A stretch of 64,000 nucleotides of DNA. It comes from Neoaquamicrobium sediminum. Lineage in GTDB: Bacteria > Pseudomonadota > Alphaproteobacteria > Rhizobiales > Rhizobiaceae. This document shows, piece after piece, positions 1 to 8,060 of this stretch. Positions within the stretch are counted from its first letter, which is position 1, and every line of letters starts with the position of its first letter. The stretch spans positions 1-64,000 of the forward strand of contig NZ_JABETK010000006.1 in NCBI RefSeq assembly GCF_013240295.1, read 5' to 3'. The position numbers and the translations under genes are program-made. The notes under the pieces are model-generated. The model was given only the letters and a program-made list of their open reading frames with translations, searched no databases and was not told the DNA's origin.

Positions 1-37
1 GAAAACTGCTTCAAAAACCCTCTCTCAGGCGCTCCAG

Positions 38-968
38 ATGGCCGCTGACACCCAAATCCGCGCTTCCCGTCGACCACAGCGCCGGCTTATCGGCTACGCG
101 CGCGTCTCCACGGAGGAACAGGCGACCGAGGCGCAGGAAATGGAGTTGCGCGCGGCCGGCTGCGTCGCGATCGTCGAGGAGCACGGCTCCGGCGCCTCGC
201 GCGCGCGCCCGCCCTGCCCTTTTGAAGCTGCTGCGCGAGATTGGCGCCGGCGACACGCTGGTGGTGGTGCGGCTCGATCGTCTGGCGCGCTCCGTCAGCC
301 ATTTGCTCGAGGTGATAGAAGATCTCGCGGCCAAGGGCGCGCATTTTCGCTCTCTGCGCGATCCGATCGACACGACGACGCCGCAGGGCATGTTCTCGCT
401 GCAGGTCCTCGGCGCCGTAGCCCAGCTCGAGCGCGCGCTGATCTCCGAACGCACCAAGGCGGGTATCCGGGCTGCGAAGGCCAAAGGGAAGCTGCCGGGC
501 AATCCGGGCATACGACAGCGCTGGCCGGAAGCGTTGGCGCAGCTGACGGAGGCACAGAAGGCAGCCTATGGCCGGCGGATTCAGGCGACGGCGAACCAGT
601 GGCTTCCCACGGTGCGCCGTATGCGGCCCGACCACACATGGGACGATATCGCACGGGTTCTGAAACAGCGCGGTCTCGACTGGACGCCCGAGCGGCTTCG
701 ACGTGCCGCAAAATGGCTGGTTTCCGAGCACCTGGCCGACGCCAGCCTGGTTCGAAAATCGCCTCCTCGCCTGCCAGAGGACCGGTTGATGACCCTCATC
801 GCTGGAATTCATTCCTCGAATCCCGAGCTAACGCTTCGCGACATCGCCGGCCAACTCGAGCGCCTGCACGAACGCACGCCGCGTGGCGGCTCGAAATGGT
901 CGCCGTCTTCGGTCAAGAACCTGCTGGATCGCGCGCGGAGAGCCAGGCTGGTCGAAGCGGCCCCGTAG
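38..968 (+). CDS. Serine recombinase, resolvase/invertase family (one frameshift)
   Basis: Site-specific recombinase of the resolvase/invertase family. The N-terminal catalytic domain shows the nucleophile motif YARVSTEEQ (Ser about residue 25), then RLDRLARS and a QLERALISERT segment near the start of the long helix. The C-terminal half looks DNA-binding. The first ~57 codons are in one frame and the rest in another. The switch falls in a GC-dinucleotide run at about 196-212, and one extra base there explains it, giving SRARPALLKLLREIGAG. It stands alone at the window edge, before an unknown gene on the other strand. It could resolve plasmid multimers or belong to a mobile element; the sequence does not decide. 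Confidence 0.8.
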
Positions 969-985
969 CGTTTGGTCGCGCGCGA

Positions 986-1591
986 TCAATTCAGCGATCG
1001 CGGATCGGGCTTTTCGTCCGTTCTGTTCAACAATCCTCCTATCGCCAAGGCCAGTTCCTCCTCCGCGTCGCTGCGCCCCATGTTTCCGGAGTAGGCCGCT
1101 AACGCGGCGAGGCGGACAGCGGCAGCCATCGTCGCTTCATCGGTGAGATTTCGTGGCAAGTCCTCTGCCCAAGCGCTGCTTGCGGCTTTCAGAGCGGTCT
1201 GCGAGAGGGCCCGTCCCAAGTCGTCGACAAGCTGTTCATAGCGCTGCAACTCGCGATCGGACGCAGAATGGCTGAGCCTATAGCACTGCGGGGCATTGTC
1301 GACGGCCAACGTCACTTCCGCGATCGCATCTTCAACGAGGCCAACGAGCTCATGAGCCCGCTGATCCAGGTCCAGCCAAGGAATGGAGCGCACGCCTAGC
1401 CCTGCCTGGGCGCGCGATTCCGCCGGTGTCCGGGACGCAATTCGGGCGTGGATGGTCAAGCCCGATCGACCGTCCTCGAAAACCGTAACGATCCGCACGC
1501 GGAGCTTCCGGAGGCTGCTTGTTCGAAGTTCCTCCGCCCGCTTGACAGCGGCCTCAATGGCCGCGCCGACATGGGATGATTGTCCGTTCAT
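986..1591 (-). CDS. Hypothetical protein downstream of repC
   Basis: Unrecognised protein of about 201 residues, mostly charged and helix-prone, with no signal peptide or membrane segment. The start at 1591 is chosen because GGGAG lies seven bases upstream; an in-frame ATG at 1624 has no such site. It begins about 85 bases after the repC stop on the same strand, so it may be co-transcribed with repABC. No function is proposed. Confidence 0.6.
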   Translation of the reverse strand: MNGQSSHVGAAIEAAVKRAEELRTSSLRKLRVRIVTVFEDGRSGLTIHARIASRTPAESRAQAGLGVRSIPWLDLDQRAHELVGLVEDAIAEVTLAVDNAPQCYRLSHSASDRELQRYEQLVDDLGRALSQTALKAASSAWAEDLPRNLTDEATMAAAVRLAALAAYSGNMGRSDAEEELALAIGGLLNRTDEKPDPRSLN

Positions 1592-1676
1592 GGCTCGCTC
1601 CCGCAGTTCAAATTCGCTCTCCATACCGACGCCGTCCAGGAGGCGGGCCGGCTATCAATCGAATCGGCGTCCACCA

Positions 1677-3175
1677 TCAATTCATTGTCCACTTCCGGCA
1701 GAACCCTGCAAAGGTCCTCTCGATGTTCGGAGATGTTAGATCGATCTGCCTGCTCTTGGCCCAGCTACGGAACCGCTCGGCAACTAGGTCCGGATCGGGC
1801 GTGGGTTTCGGCGCGTGCTCGCGCACGACCTCGCGCCAGCGGGAGAAGTGGATCGAGCCACGTGCAGGGAACGACACAAGCTCCTCGACGGCCGTCGGGG
1901 AAAGACCGCCCTCGGCGGCGTACCCCGCCTGAGCCATGCCGAACAGCGACCGGCTGATATGCAGTTCCCCTTCCCTGCCGCGCTGCACCAATGTACGCAG
2001 ATAAGCGCCCGGCTTTGCGACCCGGCCATCGTCCCGCTTCTGGATCGTCACGGCGAGCGCCGCAATCGCCATGTCAGGCCCCAGCACGCTGATTGCCTCT
2101 TGCCAGACTTGTGGGTTGATCCCGGCCGCCCCACAAAGCTCCCGGCCGGTCTCGCGCAACGCCGACCAACTCTCGAAGGCGTTGGGGGCGTAGGTAGCCA
2201 CGTTCGGGCAGGCATTCCGCACCAACGGGAGCGAAATGAACTGCAAATCGTCGCCAAGTGCTGCCTGGGGGCGTTTGCGGTCTTGCTCAAACCTCTCGGC
2301 TTCGCCAGGCTTTGTTTCAAAAGCCATGCTGCCGGAGGCAGCCTGAGAGTTGGAGTCTCGGGCGTTAGCCCGAGGCCGCGCTTGATTACTGATTTCAGAA
2401 TAGGGCTTTTCGGCTGTAGTTAGTAAGGGCCGAAATTTCGACACTGCGGTATGCATATTTCGGTCGTTCAAACCCTTGTTGTACGCGGCTTCCAGATCCT
2501 CCTGGATTGATTCCAGCTGCGCGACCCAAGAGGCCAGTTCATCAAGGTCCCCTGCCCTCGCTTCGCGGATCACGTCGAGGCGCGCCTGCGCATGGTCCCA
2601 GGGGCCGTCGAAGCCTTCCTCCCTGGCACTGAGGATGAGTGCCTGGATCTCCTTGCGCAGCACGGTGCGGCGATTGAGTAGCGCGTCCACTCGCGCGCGC
2701 CGAAATCGGCCATGTCGGCCATTTCCGTGAGCTCGGCGAAGCGCACCGCGATCGGAGAGAGATCGATGCCGGCTGCCTCGACGATCCTGCCATCCTCGTC
2801 GCGGCGGCCGCGGCGCTGGTAGGTCGGGCCATCGTTGTAGGCGACCAGGCCTGCCTCAACCAGGCCGTTGAGGTGGTGCTTCATCGTCGAGACGCCGACG
2901 CCAAGTGCGTGCGCCAGAGCGCGATTTGACGGCCAGACGATCGGCACCACGTTCTCGTCGGTCCAGTCACGCACCTTCGTATAAGCAAAGAGCTTGTCGA
3001 TGAGAGCGATCTTCGAACCCTTAAGGCCCATGGCCGCAGCAGCGCGCTTGGCGGCGTTTAGCGCTGCCGTCCGCGTAATCCTCCGCGCACCCGGCTTACG
3101 ATACTCGCGTGCGAATTCGGTCGCGGCGAGCCGGTCCGGTGTCGTTCGGCGGAGACCTGCACCAAGAGAGGTCAT
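1677..3175 (-). CDS. repC: Plasmid replication initiator RepC (one frameshift)
   Basis: Replication initiator of a repABC plasmid, the only protein of the cassette strictly needed for replication; in this family the origin lies within repC. The N-terminal domain (about residues 1-160) carries the winged-helix-like region IVWPSNRALAHALGVGVSTMKHHL split over two short motifs (PSNRALA, STMKHHLNGLVEAGL). The C-terminal part ends EECANYF-like in other plasmids but here RTFAGFCRKW. Total length about 499 residues, somewhat longer than the usual 400-440. The start has GGGAGG six bases upstream. The reading frame breaks at about 2690-2700 in an alternating CGCGCG tract, where one or two bases are probably wrong. 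The upstream leader is opposed by the antisense RNA at 3386-3441. Confidence 0.85.
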
Positions 3176-3350
3176 GTGCGCCTCCCTTTCACGGCGTATT
3201 CAACGCTGAATGACCGGCAAGCAGCCGCCGTCGTTTGGACGCAAGTTATCGTTCGCCGCCCACCGGACGTCGTCAGGTCGTGTTTCATCATCCCGTCGCC
3301 ATTTAAGCGTCAGGCAAAGCCGAAACGTTCACCCAAGCGGTGCTTGTGCG

Positions 3351-3379
3351 TTGACAAGTGATTCGGAGGGGCCTATTGG
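3351..3379 (+). promoter_or_regulatory. Promoter of the antisense RNA
   Basis: A consensus -35 TTGACA at 3351-3356 is followed after 17 bases by TATTGG at 3374-3379. It points away from repC and toward the hairpin terminator at 3401-3441. The predicted start of transcription is about 3386. Confidence 0.75.
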
Positions 3380-3385
3380 TATCTT

Positions 3386-3441
3386 CGCCAAAAGAAATCC
3401 AAGGCTCTCGGGTGGTTCGCCACTTGGGGGCCTTTTTTTTT
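3386..3441 (+). ncRNA. Counter-transcribed incompatibility RNA of repABC (ctRNA)
   Basis: A roughly 55-nucleotide RNA lies in the repB-repC gap on the strand opposite to repABC, exactly where repABC plasmids encode the antisense RNA that represses repC and sets incompatibility. It has its own promoter (3351-3379) and an intrinsic terminator. The stem is 15 bp (3401-3415 with 3420-3434, four G-U pairs) closed by a TTCG tetraloop and followed by nine T residues at 3433-3441. The start is inferred from promoter spacing. Confidence 0.85.
3401..3441 (+). terminator. Rho-independent terminator of the ctRNA
   Basis: A fully paired 15-bp stem with a TTCG tetraloop at 3416-3419 ends in a run of nine T (3433-3441). 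It is the strongest intrinsic terminator in the window. In the repC mRNA the complementary sequence can form the mirror hairpin, as expected for attenuation by the antisense RNA. Confidence 0.88.
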
Positions 3442-3524
3442 GCCGTCTGTTCGCTTTCCTCTCGTTTCGTTGCACATCGGTTTCTGGTGGAGAACCCCCA
3501 CCTGGCACCCAGCCTGAGAAAAGA

Positions 3525-3542
3525 CCCTGTCAGCTGACAGGG
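3525..3542. promoter_or_regulatory. parS: parS-like centromere site 1
   Basis: Perfect 18-bp palindrome CCCTGTCAGCTGACAGGG overlapping the end of repB. RepB-type centromeres in repABC plasmids are about 16-bp palindromes with a GC centre inside or beside the cassette, which this matches in size and place. A near-identical second copy lies about 285 bases away. Binding by RepB is inferred. Confidence 0.65.
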
Positions 3543-4583
3543 GTTTTTCGGGCTTGGTGTTCTTGTTCCTCGTCCGCCGCCTCGAATTTCGCGAGCAACG
3601 CCGGTAGCTCAGCACGCAGGAACGTCGCGAACGCCGCCGACCGCTGCTTGTCGACAACCAGGCGTATGCCGTTCTTCGAGAATATCGCTCTGCCGAGCGG
3701 CGTGCCGTCATCAGTACGGAGTGCGACCTCATCGGTCTGCAAGTCGGTCTCCCCAGTCGCGATCGCGGCGACGGCCCGAGCGAAACGCTCATCGGATCCA
3801 AGCCCTGAAACCCTGTCAGGTGACAGGGTTTTCCGGAGGGTCACAGCGCCATCCGGCAGTTCGGAAAATGCTTTTGCAAACGCGGTCCACCGAGGACGGC
3901 CTACCTTCGGGGCCCGCCCTATCAGCTTGATCACATCGGTCGGGATTGTGCGGTAGACCGACCGCATCCGAGCGAGTTCCGCGTCATCGATCCCGAGAGC
4001 CGCCTGGATGTCTCGCGGCCTGATGCCGCCGTTGTCCATCGTCTGTGCGAATAGCGCTCGTTCGATCCAAGTAAGATCCTGTCTCTGTCCGTTCTCGATA
4101 CCTTGCGCAACAGCAAGGTCACGGTCAGACATTTCAACGATCAAGGCTTTGACCGCGATGCCCAACTCGCGTGCGGCACGAACCCGACGGCGCCCGTACA
4201 CGATCTGGAAGCGGCCCTCAGCACCAGGATGAGAACGAACCTGAATCGGAACCTTCTGACGTTCCGTCCTAATGCTCTCCCTGAATTGCACGTAGTTCGT
4301 CTCGTCGTCGTCGGGGAGCCGATCATCGAAGGGCGACGGGTCGACAAGATTGGGATCGAGGTCAACGGCACCGCCTCCGCCAGCGGCAACCAAGGCCTGC
4401 AAGCGGTCACGCTCCTCAACGATCTGAGAGATTGAACGGTCTGCGGCACCGATTACACCTGCCCCCCACGCGCGGGGCGCGGGGCGTGCCCGTTGGCCCG
4501 GCTGCCTGGCTCGGCGATGGCACGTCGCCTGTAAGGAACTGGTCGAAGTTCCCAACGATCGACTTCCTCGCGCTCTTGCTCAT
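3530..4583 (-). CDS. repB: Plasmid partition protein RepB, ParB family (one frameshift)
   Basis: Centromere-binding partition protein that works with the RepA ATPase. The true N-terminus is MSKSARKSIVGNFDQFL at 4583, with its ATG overlapping the repA stop (ATGA). Residues after about 75 show the ParB/Srx-like nuclease domain (FRESI...VPIQVR, IVYGRRRVRAARELG) followed by a helix-turn-helix region (RPRDIQAALGID). The start and the body are in different frames. Removing one C from the run at 4462-4467 joins them, giving PRVGAGVIGAADRS. The two parS-like palindromes lie at and inside its 3' end. Confidence 0.87.
3808..3831. promoter_or_regulatory. parS: parS-like centromere site 2
   Basis: Second copy of the palindrome, with 11-bp arms (AAACCCTGTCA / TGACAGGGTTT) around GG, inside the repB coding region. 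The core at 3811-3828 differs from site 1 at one central base. Conservation of a palindrome inside codons suggests a DNA-level role. Confidence 0.6.
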
Positions 4584-5792
4584 CGTCGCCCCCAACTCGT
4601 CGTCACGAGCTCCAGGATCGCGGCGTTGACCTCGTCCATGGCGTCGCGGGCACGCCGATAGGTCTCGCGTCGAATACCCCCGGGCTCCACCTCGTACAGG
4701 CTTTTTTCGCCAAGCCCGCCGCTTCGATTGCTGTGCTCGAAATGGCCGTCGGGACAAGCACGTCACTGCCAAAAAGGTGCCGAAGCAGCGTCACCATTCC
4801 GGTCTGCGGCTTATCGATGGGATCGTGGCGCGTAATGAGATAGTGGAAGAAGTCCTGCGAGAGGGTCGCTCCACCCCGCGTGACGACTTCGATCAAATCA
4901 CTCATCATGAGCAGAAACTGGCTCATAGACGCAACATCGAGCATCGCCGGATGGACGGTTACAATCATGCCGGTGGCTGCATAGATCGCGCCGAGCGTGA
5001 GATAACCGAGGGAAGGGGGGTATCGAGCACAACGATATCGTACTCGCCCTCGACCTCCAGGAGCACGTTTCGCAGACGCTCGAAGAACACGCCACCGGCT
5101 CCGGACTGTCGTGTCGCTAGCATCCGCGGAGTATCGTGCTCGTACTCCATAACTTCGAGGTTGCCGGGAATGAGGTCGACGCCGTCAAAGTACGTCTTCC
5201 GGATCACCTCCCGGATCGGCCGGCGATGCTCGTCATAGCGAAGCGCCGCATTGATAGTCTCATTTGGACCAATGTCGATCTCCGGCTGCGCGCCGAACAT
5301 TGCCGAGAGAGAGGCCTGCGGATCAAGGTCAACCGCGAGCACCCGATAGCCCTGCAGCGCAAGGTAGTGGGTCAGGTGCAAAGCCGTCGTTGTCTTAGCA
5401 CTACCGCCCTTAAAATTGGCAATCGCCAGAATCTGGAGATGTTCGCCTGGTCGCCGATGGGGAAGATAGCGAAGCACTTCGCTTGGTCGCTGCTCAGCCA
5501 TCATGGCACGCAGCTCGTTGATCTGGGCGAGCGTGTAGACTCGATGATTGTTTTCCTGTCGATCGGGAACAGGGCCGCGGCCCTCTTTCGATAGAAGCTT
5601 CAGCGTCGACTCAGGTATAGAGCTGAGCTTTGAAACCTCGTGGGTGAGAAATGTCCGCAGCTTCTTCTTCGCCTCGGGCGGATACATGCTGGCCCGCATG
5701 TTTTGAAGCTGGGCAGACAGAATATCGGCATGGCGCCGAATGCGATCGCCCGCATCGCTTTGCCCAATGGATGTGACTACAGTTTCGTTCAT
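4580..5792 (-). CDS. repA: Plasmid partition ATPase RepA, ParA family (two frameshifts)
   Basis: Walker-type partition ATPase and, in this family, autorepressor of repABC. An N-terminal DNA-binding region is followed by the deviant Walker A motif KGGSAKTT, VDLDPQASLS, and VVLDTPPSLGYL. Two single-base losses break the frame: G run 5015-5020 (needs seven) and T run 4702-4707 (needs seven). With both restored the protein ends SLYEVEPGGIRRETYRRARD...TTSWGRR and its TGA overlaps the repB ATG. The start is put at 5792 because the upstream ATG at 5828 lies inside the long inverted repeat and has no ribosome-binding site. Confidence 0.87.
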
Positions 5793-5808
5793 CAGCGCCG
5801 GTCGCCCT

Positions 5809-5852
5809 CGTTGGCGGGCTGAAGGCATTTTGTCGGCTTCAGCCCGCCAACG
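5809..5852. repeat. Long perfect inverted repeat upstream of repA
   Basis: Two perfect 16-bp arms (5809-5824, 5837-5852) with a 12-base spacer lie 17 bases upstream of the chosen repA start. RepA proteins repress their own promoter through inverted repeats in this position, so this is a candidate operator or leader hairpin. Direct evidence is only the symmetry and its place. Confidence 0.65.
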
Positions 5853-6158
5853 TAGGCCACGATTCTACCTAGCCGTCCAGTGAAAAGAGGTTAACGAGTT
5901 CTGAACGCGACTGCAGAGCAACCAACGCCGCGTAATCGCAGAACTCCTATTTTGCTCATGTTTCCAAGTCGTTAGCTGCCCTCGCCGGAATAAGAGCAAC
6001 GCCCAACAACCTCGGCATATTTGCCGGATCTATACTGTCGGTGTCCGCCCGGTTGAAGGCGTAACTCACTTATCCTGCACCAGAATGCGACTCACTTGCC
6101 CTTCCCCGGCAATTCTGCCGGGCTGACGGCGAGCAGCGTTCCGTGATGCTTTTGCCCT
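5853..6158. other. Divergent repA-trbB intergenic region
   Basis: About 306 bases without a gene between divergent repA and trbB. In Ti-type plasmids this gap holds tra boxes bound by TraR. I searched by eye for an 18-bp tra-box dyad and found no convincing one. A small hairpin (CGGCA/TGCCG, about 6013-6027) is the only symmetry noted. Confidence 0.4.
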
Positions 6159-7238
6159 ATGGTCGAGCACGCGGAACATCAAGATGACATTGGGACACCG
6201 TCGACGCCGGTGCGCGCCGCGCGACTGCGCGGATTTGAGCAGCTGTGCAACGGCAGGGTGCGCCCGGTGATCCCCTCCAATTCCCACCAGCGCCTCGTGC
6301 GCAAGCTCCGCGACGCTCTTGGGGCTGCGATCTGCGCCGCGCTCGAGGACCTATCCGTCGTCGAGATCATGCTGAACCCGGACGGCAAGCTGTTCGTCGA
6401 GCGCCTGGGGGAGGGGATCGCCAACATCGGCGCGCTCGAACCCGGCGCCGCCGAGATCATCATTGGCAGCGTCGCGCATGCGCTCCAGACCGAGGCCGAT
6501 GCCGACCAGCCGATCATCTCGGGAGAGCTACCGATTGGTGGGCACCGATTCGAGGGCCTGCTGCCGCCCGTCGTCGCCGCACCGACCTTCACTATTCGCC
6601 GGCGCGCCTCCCGGCTCATCCCGCTCGACGACTATGTGCGGGCAAAGATCATGACCAGGGCGCAGGCGGCAGCGCTGCGCAACGCCATCACCTCGCGGAT
6701 GAACATCGTGATCTGCGGAGGGACAGGATCGGGCAAAACAACGCTCGCCAATGCGGTGATCGCGGAGATCGTCGCGCAAGCACCCGAGGACCGCCTAGTG
6801 ATCCTCGAGGATACGTCCGAAATCCAATGCGCGGCCGAGAACGCAGTTGCGCTCCATACGAGCGACGCGGTCGACATGGCGCGGCTTCTGAAGAGCACGA
6901 TGCGGCTCCGGCCCGACCGGATCATCGTTGGTGAGGTCCGCGACGGTGCGGCGCTTACGCTGCTCAAGGCTTGGAACACGGGCCATCCCGGTGGCGTCAC
7001 GACACTTCACGCCAACAACGTCATTTCAGCGCTGCGCCGTCTCGAACAACTCACCGCAGAGGTGAGCCAGCAGCCCATGCGCGAGGTCATCGGGGAAGCC
7101 GTCGACCTCGTCGTCTCGATCGAGCGTTCCGGGAAGGGCCGGCAGGTCCGCGATGTCATGCATGTCGAGGGCTTCAATGGCTCCCGCTACGACACCAACC
7201 ACTATCCCCAAATCGATGAGGACAGCCATGCTGCATAG
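6159..7238 (+). CDS. trbB: Conjugal transfer ATPase TrbB (VirB11 family)
   Basis: Hexameric secretion ATPase at the cytoplasmic base of the trb type IV secretion system. It shows the family core VVEIMLNPDGKLFVERLG, Walker A GGTGSGKTT, the Asp box ILEDTSEIQC, Walker B RPDRIIVGEVRDGAALTLLKA (two adjacent motifs) and the His box GHPGGVTTLHAN. At 359 residues it is about 35 longer than usual. The first ~40 residues do not look like TrbB, so a start nearer 6270 is possible. It is the first gene of an eleven-gene co-oriented operon and overlaps trbC. Confidence 0.92.
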   Translation: MVEHAEHQDDIGTPSTPVRAARLRGFEQLCNGRVRPVIPSNSHQRLVRKLRDALGAAICAALEDLSVVEIMLNPDGKLFVERLGEGIANIGALEPGAAEIIIGSVAHALQTEADADQPIISGELPIGGHRFEGLLPPVVAAPTFTIRRRASRLIPLDDYVRAKIMTRAQAAALRNAITSRMNIVICGGTGSGKTTLANAVIAEIVAQAPEDRLVILEDTSEIQCAAENAVALHTSDAVDMARLLKSTMRLRPDRIIVGEVRDGAALTLLKAWNTGHPGGVTTLHANNVISALRRLEQLTAEVSQQPMREVIGEAVDLVVSIERSGKGRQVRDVMHVEGFNGSRYDTNHYPQIDEDSHAA

Positions 7239-7761
7239 GACCCGCCATCCGGTTTCCCCTTGGGTTCTTGCAGCCCTCGTCTGCGTCACGATCGCGACGC
7301 CCGCGCTTGCCGGGGGCGGCGGAGGCTTGCCGTGGGAAGGGCCGTTGCAGCAGATTCAACAGTCCATCACCGGCCCGGTCGCCGGTTTCATCGCATTGGC
7401 GGCCGTGGCGATCGCCGGCGGCATGTTGATCTTTGGGGGCGAGCTGAATGATTTCGCCAGGAGGCTGATGTATGTGGTCCTCGTCGCCGGGATCCTGCTG
7501 GGCGCAACGCAGATCGTGGGCCTGTTTGGAGCGTCCGGTGCCTCTATCGGCCATGTGGAGATTGTCGAGAATAGCAGCGGGCTGCTCGTCTTCGACGCTG
7601 GACTCTTCGATCTTGCCCGTCACCTGATTTGCGCGCTCCTCGTGGCCGGTATCCTCGTGAGCGTAGCGCAGATCGTCGGCTCGTTTGCAACGCCGGGTCC
7701 CTCGATGAGACACACCCGGATCGTAAGGAGGATCGGGGCAGGGGAGGGCGGCCATGGCTGA
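7228..7761 (+). CDS. trbC: TrbC pilin subunit (VirB2 family) with duplicated membrane segment
   Basis: Major pilus subunit of the mating channel. The start at 7228 is chosen from GAGG seven bases upstream. A signal peptide (cleavage near ATPALA) is followed by two hydrophobic helices. At 177 residues it is longer than the usual 100-130 because residues 67-109 recur as 120-162 (about 49 percent identical: LARHL, LLVAGIL, AQIVG), giving an extra membrane segment. It overlaps trbD by eight bases. Confidence 0.85.
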   Translation: MLHRTRHPVSPWVLAALVCVTIATPALAGGGGGLPWEGPLQQIQQSITGPVAGFIALAAVAIAGGMLIFGGELNDFARRLMYVVLVAGILLGATQIVGLFGASGASIGHVEIVENSSGLLVFDAGLFDLARHLICALLVAGILVSVAQIVGSFATPGPSMRHTRIVRRIGAGEGGHG

Positions 7762-8053
7762 GCCAGGCGTTCCGCTCGCCCGATCCCGCATCCATCGGGC
7801 GCTTTCGCGCCCGAACCATTTGATGGGGGCGGACCGGGAGCTGGTGCTGCTGACCGGACTCGCCGCGGCGATCCTGATCTTTGTCATCCTGACCTGGTTC
7901 TCGACCCTGCTGGGCATCGCCATCTGGATCGCTGTGGTCGCGACGCTGCGCATGATGGCCAAGGCGGACCCGATGATGCGTCAGGTCTACGTCCGGCATA
8001 TCGCCTACAGACCAAGCTACCGCCCGACCTCGACCCCGTGGCGGAGGTATTGA
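7754..8053 (+). CDS. trbD: Conjugal transfer protein TrbD (VirB3 family)
   Basis: Small inner-membrane component of the type IV secretion system, 99 residues, with one long hydrophobic hairpin (ELVLLTGLAAAILIF, GIAIWIAVVATL). It is placed between TrbC and TrbE as in all trb operons and normally works with the VirB4-type ATPase. Confidence 0.88.
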   Translation: MAEPGVPLARSRIHRALSRPNHLMGADRELVLLTGLAAAILIFVILTWFSTLLGIAIWIAVVATLRMMAKADPMMRQVYVRHIAYRPSYRPTSTPWRRY

Positions 8054-8060
8054 GCCGGCT

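Noticed and set aside
1677..5792. Non-functional repABC cassette
   Set aside because: All breaks are single-base changes in runs or GC repeats, and the antisense RNA, parS-like sites and stop/start overlaps are intact; assembly error is more likely than decay.
5853..6158. tra box between repA and trbB
   Set aside because: Expected by analogy with Ti plasmids, but I could not find an 18-bp dyad of the right form; the CTGCAG near 5911 lacks matching flanks.
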